From: Ryuthela nishihirai | Lineage: Eukaryota > Arthropoda > Arachnida > Araneae > Heptathelidae | NCBI GenBank assembly: GCA_038380435.1 | Contig: JAWZYU010000028.1 | Span: forward strand, 23,234,201-23,298,200 | Reading direction: 5' to 3' | DNA: 64,000 nucleotides | Shown: positions 1 to 10,200 of the stretch, piece by piece | Layout: the number at the start of each line of letters is the position of its first letter | Numbering within the stretch: position 1 is the first letter of the stretch | Notes under the pieces: generated by a model | Told to the model about the DNA's origin: nothing | Database searches by the model: none | What the model saw: only the letters and a program-made list of their open reading frames with translations | Program-made: the position numbers and the translations under genes

Positions 1-184
1 CACTTCGTACAAAGTATAAAGGGACTCAAAATTTCCTCTCTGCAATCATAAACAAACAAACACCGGAAGAGACGTTGAATTAGGCTTATGCAATATAATT
101 TATTCTTTGTTCTGGGAAGACTCGAATGTAGGATTGCTTCATTGGAAACGAAAATTCCAATCTCAAGAAAACGTTGTTTCTGAG

Positions 185-572
185 TTGGGTTGGGTTGTTT
201 TACCTCTGAGCGGCACTTTTTAGCACACCATGGGCTAAATGGCCAGGTCACATGGACCCCGAAGGCTCAGAGAAGGTTGGGGGAGGGGACCCACTGGAAC
301 AGCTGTTGGGAGACAGATGGTAGCCTCCCCTCAAAGCCATCCAGCGTGTTCTTTAACGTGCAGAGGGTATGGCTCTCCAGCACACGGGGCCACGGCTTAA
401 CGTCCCATCCGACGGACGGCGGCCTTACCAAGCCCATCGGTGTCCCCTACTGACCATGGGCAGGGCGGGGAATTTTGCGGAGATAAATCTCAACGCTGAC
501 CCAGCTGGGACTCGAACCTGGGAACTACAGATTACGAGCCTGGCGCGCTACCGACTGAGCCACCCCCGCCCC
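185..572 (-). repeat. SINE-A, full length
   Basis: Minus-oriented copy, from the TTGGGTTGGGTTG tail complement to the GCCACCCCCGCCCC head complement. The TSD is weak (TTGTTTC at both sides, with divergence beyond it), which suggests an older insertion. Confidence 0.88.
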
Positions 573-1406
573 ACTTTGTTTCAGAAACAATACAAAATCC
601 AGTTTTTTCTTCATGACAAAATGCTTCTTTTTAAAGCTTAGTCTAGTTAATTTCCTTACGTGAGAATTAATAATCCTGACTTTTAACATACCAACTACTC
701 TACCACGGGTAAAAGCCTCTGTGTGATGTCTCTGTGCCTTAACTGTTTGTAAGGTAAACATAAACACAACTTTTGCTGAACAATGGCGCAAAATCAGAGC
801 CATCTTTTGCAGCACGTATTTGCTTTTCGAGAGTCACGTATGCAAATTTTGCTCAATCAGGTGATTTTTGAGAGGCGTACGGCCATGTCTATTGTCTATT
901 TCATTGACACACAAAATGCAATATTAATAATTTCAGTCGTTTGAGAGATATTTAACAGTTTATGTGTTATGCTTAATTTTTGGCCCCCAGTGTAGTAAAC
1001 AGAGCAAGGACTTGACTCTCTTATATAGTGTGAGTCATTGGCTTGCCATGCTCATCACGTGAACAGATGCCTGAAAGCCCTGAGAGTTATTTTCGAACCA
1101 TTAACAGTCACTTAACTGAAAACTCTTGCAGTTCAAAAGGGTTGAGAAGGAAAATTTCCTAAAATATTCAATCGACTGAGAGAGTCAAAGGGTTGAGAGC
1201 AGATCGTCTTTATGAATTGTTACCTTGATTTCCCAATTGGACTGCGATTGATGTGTGTCATTTTATGAAATAAAAATAATCCTGTTTTGCGAAGTAAAAG
1301 CTACAGATTAATTTCACAAAACAAAAAAAAGTACTCAAAAGACCTTCTAAATATATCTACATTTGTTTCTGTTATTGGCGTCAGAGTCATTTGCTTCCTG
1401 TACGGA

Positions 1407-1603
1407 AGAGGTTCTTAACCTTTAGGAAGTGTGGTACCTCTTGCAACGATATAAGAAAGCCTCGCACTCACTTCGTTCTCTTCGCACTCCAATTACAGGT
1501 CTCATTGTTTGGTTTATTTTCGAAAATAAATAAAATAATCCGATTTTCAAATTTCCCTCACTCATCCCCTGGGGATACGGACACCCCAAGTTAAGAACTC
1601 CCT
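1407..1603. mobile_element. Possible hAT-like MITE
   Basis: About 200 bp. The left end reads GAGGTTCTTAACCTTTAGG and the right end CCCAAGTTAAGAACTCCC, an imperfect inverted pair like the GGGTTCTCAAC-type termini of hAT elements. No clear 8-bp duplication is seen. A 5'-truncated SINE-A inserted at its right edge. Confidence 0.4.
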
Positions 1604-1612
1604 GATGTATAC

Positions 1613-1912
1613 TCCGCAAAATTCTCCCGCCCTGCCCACGGTCAGTAGGGGACACCGATGGGCTTGGAAAGGCCGCCGTCCGTCGGATGTGAGGTTAAGC
1701 CGTGGCCCCGTGTGCGGGAGATCCATACCCTGTGCACATTAAAGAACACGCTGGATGGCCTTGACGGGAGGCTTACCATCTGTCTCCCAACAGCTGTTCC
1801 AGTGGGTCCCCTCCCCCAACCTTCTCTGAGCCTTCGGGGTCCATGTGACCTGGCCATTTAGCCCATGGTGTGCAAAAAAGTGCCGCTCAGAGGTAAAACA
1901 ACCCAACCCAAA
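1613..1912 (+). repeat. SINE-A, 5'-truncated, with TSD
   Basis: It lacks the whole tRNA-like head and begins at the TCCGCAAAATTC segment. A perfect 13-bp duplication, CCCTGATGTATAC, lies at 1600-1612 and 1913-1925. The truncation therefore happened during insertion, as expected for LINE-mediated target-primed reverse transcription. Confidence 0.9.
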
Positions 1913-2179
1913 CCCTGATGTATACAATAGTGAATTCAGATATGTTTCAAGGGATGCAATACCTCCCCCTCCAGGGTCCTTATTAATATTGCTTATCGTT
2001 CTTCTTCACCACCACGAAAAAGGAAAATCAAAATATTATTCCTCCTTCGAAATGAAAGCGTTTCAGTTCGGCAGTAGTCACACAATGCAGTTCAAAAGTG
2101 ATCGTTCAAGTTTCATAAAAATGGTCGTTAAAGTAAGACATAAATGAAAGGCTTCAAAACCTTCTCCGGGAGCTAATTG

Positions 2180-3294
2180 TACAGTCGCTCAAAAAAATAT
2201 CCAAACGCTATGGTTGATTACAGAATTCAGAAAAAATATCTGGCAACGATTTTTTTTAGAAATTAGTGATCTGGCAACCTTCGTGTCACGTGATTACAGA
2301 ATTCAGGAAAAATATCTGGAGCGTGTACAGTTGCTGTACACGCTCCAGTTACCGTTCACAGCAAACTGGAGCGTATGCAGTTACTTCACACGTCCAGTTG
2401 GAGCTCACAGCTCCAGAACTGGAGCGCTCCAGTTTGCTGTGAACGGTAACTGCACACGCTCAATATTTCCGTGAGTGAGCCCACACGATCCAGGTTTTTG
2501 TGAGCTCACACGATCCAATGTGCTGTGAACATTAACCGCAACCGCTCCAGTTTGCTGTGAAAGGTAACTGCACACGCTCAATATTTCCGTGAGTGAGCCC
2601 ACACGATCCAGGTTTTTGTGAGCTCACACGATCCAATGTGCTATGAACATTAACCGCAACCGCTCCAGTTTGCTGTGAACGGTAACTGCACACGCTCAAT
2701 ATTTCTGTGAGTGAGCCCACACGATCCAGGTTTTTGTGAGCTCCCACGATCCAATGTGCTGTGAACATTAACCGCAACCGCTCCAATTTAGTGTGAACGG
2801 TAACTGCACACGCTCAATATTTCCGTGAGCCCACACGATCCAGGTTTTTGTGAGCTCACACGATCCAATGTGCTGTGAACATTAACCGCAACCGCTCCAG
2901 TTTGCTGTGAACGGTAACAGCACACGCTCAATATTTTCGTGAGTGAGCCCACACGATCCAGGTTTTTGTGAGCTCACACGATCCAATGTGCTGTGAACAT
3001 TAACCGCAACCGCTCCAGTTTGCTGTGAACGGTAACTGCACACGCTCCATATTCATTGCATTATATATTCATACGCATTATATATATTAAAAAATATCCG
3101 AACGCTATGACTGATTACAGAATTCAGAAAAAATATCTGGCAACAATTTTTTTTTAGAAATTAGTGATCTGGCAACCGTGTCACGTGACACGAAGGTTGT
3201 CAGATCACTAATTTCTGAAAAAAATCGTTGCCAGATATTTCTTCTGAATTCTGTAATCAACCATAGTGTTCGGATACTTTGTTGAGCGACTGTA
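2180..3294. mobile_element. Composite MITE-P with internal 118-bp repeats
   Basis: It starts TACAGTCGCTCAAAAAAAT and ends GTTGAGCGACTGTA, with TA at both ends as in Tc1/mariner-type elements. After the left arm (to about 2310) come short inverted GAGCGTGTACAG/CTGTACACGCTC motifs, then a tandem array, then an AT-rich joint, then a second nearly complete palindromic unit (about 3085-3294) centred on GTGTCACGTGACAC. No transposase is encoded, so it is non-autonomous. Confidence 0.85.
2400..3050. repeat. 118-bp tandem repeat array inside MITE-P
   Basis: The marker AATATTT recurs at 2462, 2580, 2698, 2816 and 2930, spacings of 118, 118, 118 and 114 bp. Each unit carries GTTTGCTGTGAACGGTAACT, ACACGATCCAGG and GAGCTCACACGATCC. 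The 114-bp unit has lost one GAGT. The same unit occurs in other MITE-P composites of this window in both orientations. Confidence 0.9.
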
Positions 3295-3339
3295 ACATCA
3301 ATCTAGTTTTAGAACTAAACTGTTAGTTCATCTTATGTA

Positions 3340-3677
3340 TACAGTGGACCTTCGTTATAGCGCTGCTCGCTATACCGCGCATTCGGTTATAGCGCGGGCG
3401 ATGTTCGCAATAAGTTCAAACATGTTTATACAGGTCCGTGCGGCGTTAGTGAGTATCGCATTTTATTGTTACTGCGTATTGAGTAATTGTGTATGTATTG
3501 AGTTCCTGCATGTATTTTGAATAGTGTTTAATTATTGTATGCATGATGAGTAAAAGAAAAGCTTACAGTGTGAAATTTATTGTGTCGCCACCGCGCCGCT
3601 CGGTATAACGCGGTTCACCTTATAACGCGGGTGTTGTTTCCCGCCCGACATGCACGTTATATCGGGGGTCCAGTGTA
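3340..3677. mobile_element. Pogo/Tigger-like MITE
   Basis: 338 bp flanked by TA. The left end is TACAGTGGACCTTCGTTATA and the right end, read inverted, is TACACTGGACCCCCGATATA. The interior has GC-rich TATAACGCGG and TATAGCGCGG motifs near both ends. Ends of this type with a TA duplication fit the pogo/Tigger branch of Tc1/mariner. No coding capacity is seen. Confidence 0.65.
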
Positions 3678-4127
3678 TTTGCAAAACGAACTAAATCAAA
3701 GGACTATCTTTAAATCTGCTTAGAAGATAAAACCGGCGAAATAAATTCGTAACGTTTGCAGCTAATGTTGACTTGTTAACAATCATTTTGGGGAGGTTAA
3801 AATCCTCTTAAAAAAAACCTTCCTACAGTAGAATAATGATCCGGTTATATTTTATATTCTCTTAAAAAATAAATAAATTTCCGCAGTATAAAAAACAAAG
3901 CTCGTTAACTGAAAACCTATTCTAAACACTGCTTCTACACATATTCAAGTTCACCCATCAAATTGCGAGTGTTAATTATTTTACTTTGAAATGAGCACTT
4001 GCCCATGTAGTTCCTAAGTTTATTTCCGAATAAAAGTAGACTTGGATGCTGATTATTCTTTAATTTTTTTTTCCTTGGTTGACACATGCTCTGTCCTACG
4101 CTCGTGACAACTTCTTTTCTCACGCAG

Positions 4128-4280
4128 GTGGCGTTCGTGGCGGACAGCGTCTCTCTGGACCTCATCACTCTCGCTAAGTCTCAGAGCAAGCTCTTGCGTC
4201 ACCATGGCAACCTACAGTTCTTCTGCCAAGAAGTGGAGGCAGCAGACCCGATCACCTTCACTACGAGGGAGTCATTCCTG
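4128..4280 (+). CDS. Nrx-1: Neurexin-1 exon 1 of window: LNS2 end and LNS3 start
   Basis: 51 codons, phase 0 to 0. The acceptor is TTTTCTCACGCAG and the donor CTG|GTAAGG. Residues 1-39 match the C-terminal strand of LNS2, including SLDLITLAKSQ and the cysteine in LQFFCQEVEAADP that normally closes the LNS2 terminal disulfide; its partner is in an upstream exon outside the window. DPITFTTRESFL begins LNS3. The frame stays open 42 nt into the upstream intron, so the start was set by the splice acceptor and the match to the family. Confidence 0.93.
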
Positions 4281-7200
4281 GTAAGGATATTTGCGATCAC
4301 GGATGTATTTTTATAACACGCTTAAAGAAACTGAGGAAGTGTAAAATTCGAAAAACTTTTCAAATCTATTGGGAGGAAGATCCCTGACTTGACGTAAGAA
4401 ATGTCTGTTTTTTCGTGATAAAGATTTCCCATGGGAGGAAAAGCATTTTCGATTCAAAATACCAATGAATATTTTTGTGTCTCTTTTTATGTGACTCTAC
4501 TGCAACTTTATTTCATTGTTTAGCTGCTTTTAGATAAATGCCAGAGGCAGTCTTCGATGCTGTTGGAACTGACTTCAAATAAATGCCTGTCACCGTGATG
4601 TTATAGAATATTTCCCAATAATCATAATGTTGAAGTCAGAAGCAGAACACAATGCTGAAATGTTTATGAAACTGTCATCGTAAATTTAGATTTTGTTGTT
4701 TATATGTAATGCGTCTCTTATTCTGTGTCTAATAAAGGGTCTCATTCATTGAAGGTTGCTTTCGATGAATCCAAAGCGAACTTTGGAAGCATTGAATCAG
4801 CGTGGCCGTCTATTAGTTTCTCCAAGACAATGCTTGAATTGCAAAACAAGATCACGATGAGAATTGCATTTGTGTTGCGCCATAGAAAACAAGCATGTTC
4901 GAATAATTTCTTCTCAGGAAACTGGAACCCTCAGAGGTCCCATTGGGATCCTCAAAGACTCCTATTACAGCAATGTGGCTTGGATTGGATTGTTTTACCT
5001 CTGAGCGGCACTTTTTTTGCACACCATGGGCTAAATGGCCAGGTCACATGGACCCCGAAGGCTCAGAGAAAGTTGGGGGATGGGACCCACTGGAACAGCT
5101 ATTGAGAGACAGATGGTTGCCTCCCGTCAAGGCCATCCAGCGTGTTCTTTAACGTGCATAGGGTATGGCTCTCCCGCACACGGGCCACGGCTTAACGTCC
5201 CATCCGACGGACGGCGGCCTTTTCAAGCCCATCGGTGTCCCCTACTGACCGTGGGCAGGGCGGAGAAATTTTGCGGAGATAAATCTCAAGCTGACCCAGC
5301 TGGGACTCGAACCTGGGAACTACAGATTACGAGCCTGGCGCGCTACCGACTGAGCCACCCCCGCCCCAGCAATGTGGCAAACACTAGACTTCTGTAGATA
5401 ATTTGTAAAAAGAACTGAAATAATAAACAATGGTTAAAGGAGTACACATGAGAAGGACACACCGGACAACTCTTTGCCTTTTGCCGAATATTTGAATATA
5501 GGATATTCTTTCTCGGGGGAAATGGAAGAATATCCTATATTCAAATGAAATAAAAGAATATCTGAAGTTAAAAAGTTGTCTAAACAATAAAGTAAGCATC
5601 ATGCAGGATCTATAAATAAAAAACAAAGGTTTGTGTTGGGTTTTTTACTTCTGAGCGGCACTTTTTTGCACACCGTGGGCTAAATGGCCAGGTCACAAGG
5701 ACCCCGAAGGCTCAGAGAAGGTTGGGGGAGGGAACCCACTGGAACAGCTGTTGGGAGACAGATGGTAGCCTCCCGTCAAGGCCATCCAGCGTGTTCTTTA
5801 TCGTGCACAGGGTATGGCTCTCCCGCACACGGGGCCACGGCTTAACGTCCCATCCGATGGACGGCGGCCTTTTCAATCCCATCGGTGTCCCCTACTGACT
5901 GTGGGCAGGGCGAGGAATTTTGCGGAGATAAATCTCAACGCTGACCCAGCTGGGGCTCGAACCTGAAAACTGCAGATTACGAGCCTGGCGCGCTACCGAC
6001 TGAGCCACCCCCCCCCCCAAAAAAAATAAAGGGGGAGGGGTTGTATCAAGAGAAGAGACGCAGTTGAAGGGGAATGGTAAAGGGGGAGAATGGGGCAAGA
6101 AATTGATTTCAGTAAACATTTTGCCTCTTCGTTTTAGAGGTTTCTTGAAATATTTCATGAAAAATGCGCGAAATATGCGCAAGTTTAATACATTTTGGCC
6201 TCCATCGTGGCCGAGTGTTTAGCGCGCTTGGCTGCTGACCCGAAGTAACTGGGTTCGAGCTGCCCAGATAAGACATGGATGTTTATGTTGTCTTTTTGCT
6301 GAGGTCTCGCCTTCCTCCAGATCTTCTCTATTAACTGAGCTGTCTCGACTATTCAGTCTCAGAGACTTGAAAGTATTTTGCGATCGGAAGGTACAGTCGC
6401 TCAAAATAATATCCGAAGACTATGGTTGATTACAGAATTCAGAAAAAATATCTGGGAACGATTTTTTTTAGAAATTTGTGATCTGGCAACCTTCGTGTCA
6501 CGTGATTACAGAATTCAGGAAAAATATCTGGAGCGTGTACAGCAACTGTATACGCTCCAGTTCACAGCAAATATATCTGGAGCAAAAAATATCTGGAGCG
6601 TGTACAGCAACTGTATACGCTCCAGTTCACAGCAAACTAGAGCGTGTGCAGTTACTGCACACGCTCCAGTTTGCTGTGAACGATAACTGCACACGCTCAA
6701 TATTTCCGTGAGTGAGCCCATACGATCCAGGTTTTTGTGAGCTCACACGATCCAATGTGCTGTGAACATTAACCACAACCGCTCCAGTTTGCTGTGAACG
6801 GTAACTGCACACGCTCCATATTCATTGCATTATATATTCATACGCATTATATATATTAAAAAATATCCGAACATTTTGGTTGATTACAGAATTCAGAAAA
6901 AATATCTGGCAACGATTTTTTTTTAGAAATTAGTGATCTGGCAACCTTCGTGTCACGTCATATTTTTTGGAGCGACTGTACTCTCGTCGTTATTTACTCA
7001 TTAGAAGACGGGGACACATCAAACATCCACAGAAAGATACTTTCACCAAACACGCGAATTCTACCTTATCAGTGGGAGATTTAACAGCAGTGTAATTCAG
7101 GGGAAATGTCCTGTTCACTTTGAACATTTGAAGAGTTATCTGAAATCAAAAAGAGGTTTTTTTGGCGAAGAAGAATCCAACCCACTCAAATGCTTCAGCT

Positions 7201-10200
7201 TGCTCTTAAATCGTAAGGCTCGTAATCTTCAGTTCCCAGGTTCGAGTCCCAGCTGTCCCAGCTTTGTGATTCATCTCTGCAAAACTCCTCGCCATGCCCT
7301 CAGTCAGTAGGGGATACTGATGGGCTGGGAAAGCCGCCGTCCGTCGGATGGGACGTTAAGCTATAGCCCGTGTGCAGAACAGCCATACTCTGTGCACGTT
7401 AAAGAACACGCTGAATGGCCTTGACGGGAGGCTATCGCTGACTCTTAATTGTTATCCAGTGGGTCCCCTTCTCCAACTTTTTCAGAGTGCTCGGAGTCGT
7501 TGTGACTTAGACATTTAGCCAATTGTATGCAAAAAAAGCTCCACTTTGAGGTAAAACAACTAATCCCAAGTCTCGTTCTAAAGTAATAAAGAAATTTTCG
7601 GTGAGTTGTTATGATTATTGAATTTCCAAATATTTCTTTTCAATTTTTAGTTAACTACTTAAAACGTAATTTGTTTTTCGGGGCGGGAGGTGGCTTAGTC
7701 AGTAGCGCGCCAGGCTCGCAATCTGCAGTCACACAGGTTCGAGTCCCAGCTGGGTCAGCGTTGAGATTTATCTCCGCAAAACTCCTCGCCCTGCCCACGG
7801 TCAGTAGGGGACACCGATGGGCTTGGAAAGACCGCCGTCCGTCGGATTGGACGTTAAGCCGTGGTCCCGTGTGCGGAAGAGCAATACCCTGTGCACGTTA
7901 AACAACACGCTGGATAGCTTTGACGGAAGGTTACCATCTGTCTATCAACAATCAGCTGTTCCAATGGGTTCCCTCCCCCAACCTTACCTGAGCCTTCGGG
8001 GTTCATGTCACCTGGCCATTTGGATCATGTGTGCAAAATAGTGTCCCTCAGAGGTAAAACAACCCAACCCATAATTTGTTTACATATTGTAACTGGTATA
8101 CCAAACTGCCTAAACATTTCGTTGTAATTTTTTAATAAAATGATTAAGCAAAAAGTTTTTTTTTGTGTTGCAAATATAAATTTGGTTCCAATATATTTTC
8201 AGAATTCACAACGCCCATTTTCTTGAATTTTTGTTTATAAAGTTTCGCTATTAAGATAACAGATGACGCATATAGAAGAGGGAATGATATTAATGATGAT
8301 TTTGTTTTATCCTAATGTAGGCATTACCCACATGGGAAGGCAGTCGCAGCGGAACCATCACGTTCAAGTTTCGCACCAACGAGCCCACGGGACTGCTCAT
8401 GTACAACAGCGGTCCTTCTGGTCAAGGGGATGTGTTTGCACTCGAGCTGCTTGATGGTCACATGTATTTGGTGTTGGGACTGGGCTCTGGAGTGGCCAAA
8501 ATCAAATCCACAGCTCGCAGAGCAGATGACGGCCAATGGCATTCCGTATCACTGAGAAGAAACGGCAAAACGGGAAGGATTATTGTGGATGAGGCTGCGT
8601 TTGACTTCGCTACGCCAGGTAAGGGGCTTCTCTGCTGGGTCCCTTACAGGGTTGGCAGATGGAAAAAAATTAAATTTCTGCGAATCAGCCTTCAAAATAT
8701 CGGTACACCGGTAAAAAAAAATAGTAAACAATCCATTTGTGTGTGTGTGTGTGTGAATTTTTAAAAGAATTAAGAAATCCAGTTGGATTTTGTTGTTCGG
8801 ATAATTCACGATTATTAATTCTGAAAAACAAATAAATGAAACAAATCGATCATCATGACTCTTAATTTATTTGAAGGTAATTAACAAAAATATTTTTTAT
8901 ATTTACTATCTTCACAAATAACAAACCACTGCTGAGTTTCTGATTTACCTTTTTTTTAAAAATAGATGGTCAAGTCAAAAGTTGTACAAAAGTACTCTGA
9001 ACGAAAAGTTGTGATTATGAAAATATGAACTCTGTGCACAACTGTTAACATGCCAGCAAGGAAGAAGCAAAATTTATTTTTAATGTAATTTAAAAACCTG
9101 GATTATTGTTGATATGAAACAATAGATTTAAAATATTTCTTCTTATTTCGTTAGAACATATCAGTAACGAGGTAGATTTAATAATCTTGGTTCTACATAA
9201 ACTATATCTTGGGGCGGGGGTGGCTCAGTCTGTAGCGCGCCAGGCTCATAATCTGTAGTTCCCAGGTTCGAGTCCCAGCAGGGTCAGCGTTGAGATTTAT
9301 CTCCGCAAAACTCCCCGCCCTGCCCACGGTCAGTAGGGGACACCGATGGGCTTGGAAAGGTCGCCGTCCGTCGGATGGGACGTTAAGCCGTGGCCCCGTG
9401 TGCGGGAGAGCCATACCCTGTGCACGTTAAAGAACACGCTGGATGGCCTTGACGGGAGGCTACCATCTGTCTCCCAACAGCTGTTCCAGTGGGTCCCCTC
9501 CCCCAACCTTCTCTGAGCCTTCGGGGTCCATGTACCTGGCCATTTAGCCCAAGGTGTGAAAAAAGTGCCACTCAGAGGTAAAATAACCCAACCCAAAAAT
9601 AAATTATATCTGAGAGAAAGATTATTTGATACACATTGACATGTATTGTTTGCAGGTAGCTATTGTACAGTTTTGGAATAATTAGAATTGGTTTTAACAA
9701 AATGTCCCGTTTACTCAGTCATAATAAAAATATCGTAATGCCGTCCCGTGGCCGAGTGGTTAGCACGCTTGGCTACTGATCTAAGGGACCTGGGTTCGAG
9801 CCCCGGATTTAGGCATGGATGTGTGTGTCGTTTTTCTTCTGAGGTCCTGCCATCCTCTCAGATCTCTTACTGTGGCATATAAACTGACAGGCTCCTGTCA
9901 GACCGCTCTGTGGCAAGCAGCTGCTTGAGGGGGAATTTATTTTTTTTTATTTAATGTTATTAAAAAAGAAAGGTGCAAATTATTCAGATATTCAAAATGG
10001 AAGACTTTAAAGATTGGAGCCCCTCAAAATAAAATGATAAATATAATGATTCACATGGAATATAAGGGGTAGTATAAAAAGTATGTCATTTATACCAACT
10101 GCATAGCGATCACCATTTTCCATTCCATAACTCAGCTATGATCCCCATCAGAGAACTGCAAACTTAATTACTTGAGAAAAAAAAATCACCATCAGATATT

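Larger units (their letters stand above)
1..4127 (+). other. Intron (3' part) upstream of neurexin exon 1
   Basis: No coding exon is visible. It holds SINE-A at 185-572 and 1613-1912, a possible hAT-like MITE at 1407-1603, a composite palindromic MITE at 2180-3294 and a pogo-like MITE at 3340-3677. I recognise nothing in 1-184, 573-1406, 1926-2179 and 3678-4127 beyond AT-rich DNA and the acceptor tract ending CTCACGCAG at 4127. Confidence 0.8.
4281..8320 (+). other. Neurexin intron 1
   Basis: 4040 bp, phase 0. It holds SINE-A at 4980-5367, 5634-6018, 7213-7569 and 7677-8071, SINE-B at 6199-6371 and composite MITE-P at 6392-6980. Nothing is recognised in 4281-4968 or 8082-8320. A 20-bp inverted repeat (5491-5510 with 5526-5546) could form a hairpin. 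Confidence 0.85.

Noticed and set aside
9210..9285. tRNA-Met gene at SINE-A heads (and tRNA-like heads of SINE-B)
   Set aside because: A and B boxes are present, but the acceptor stems do not pair and the sequence continues into a SINE body with a TSD. These are tRNA-derived retroelements.
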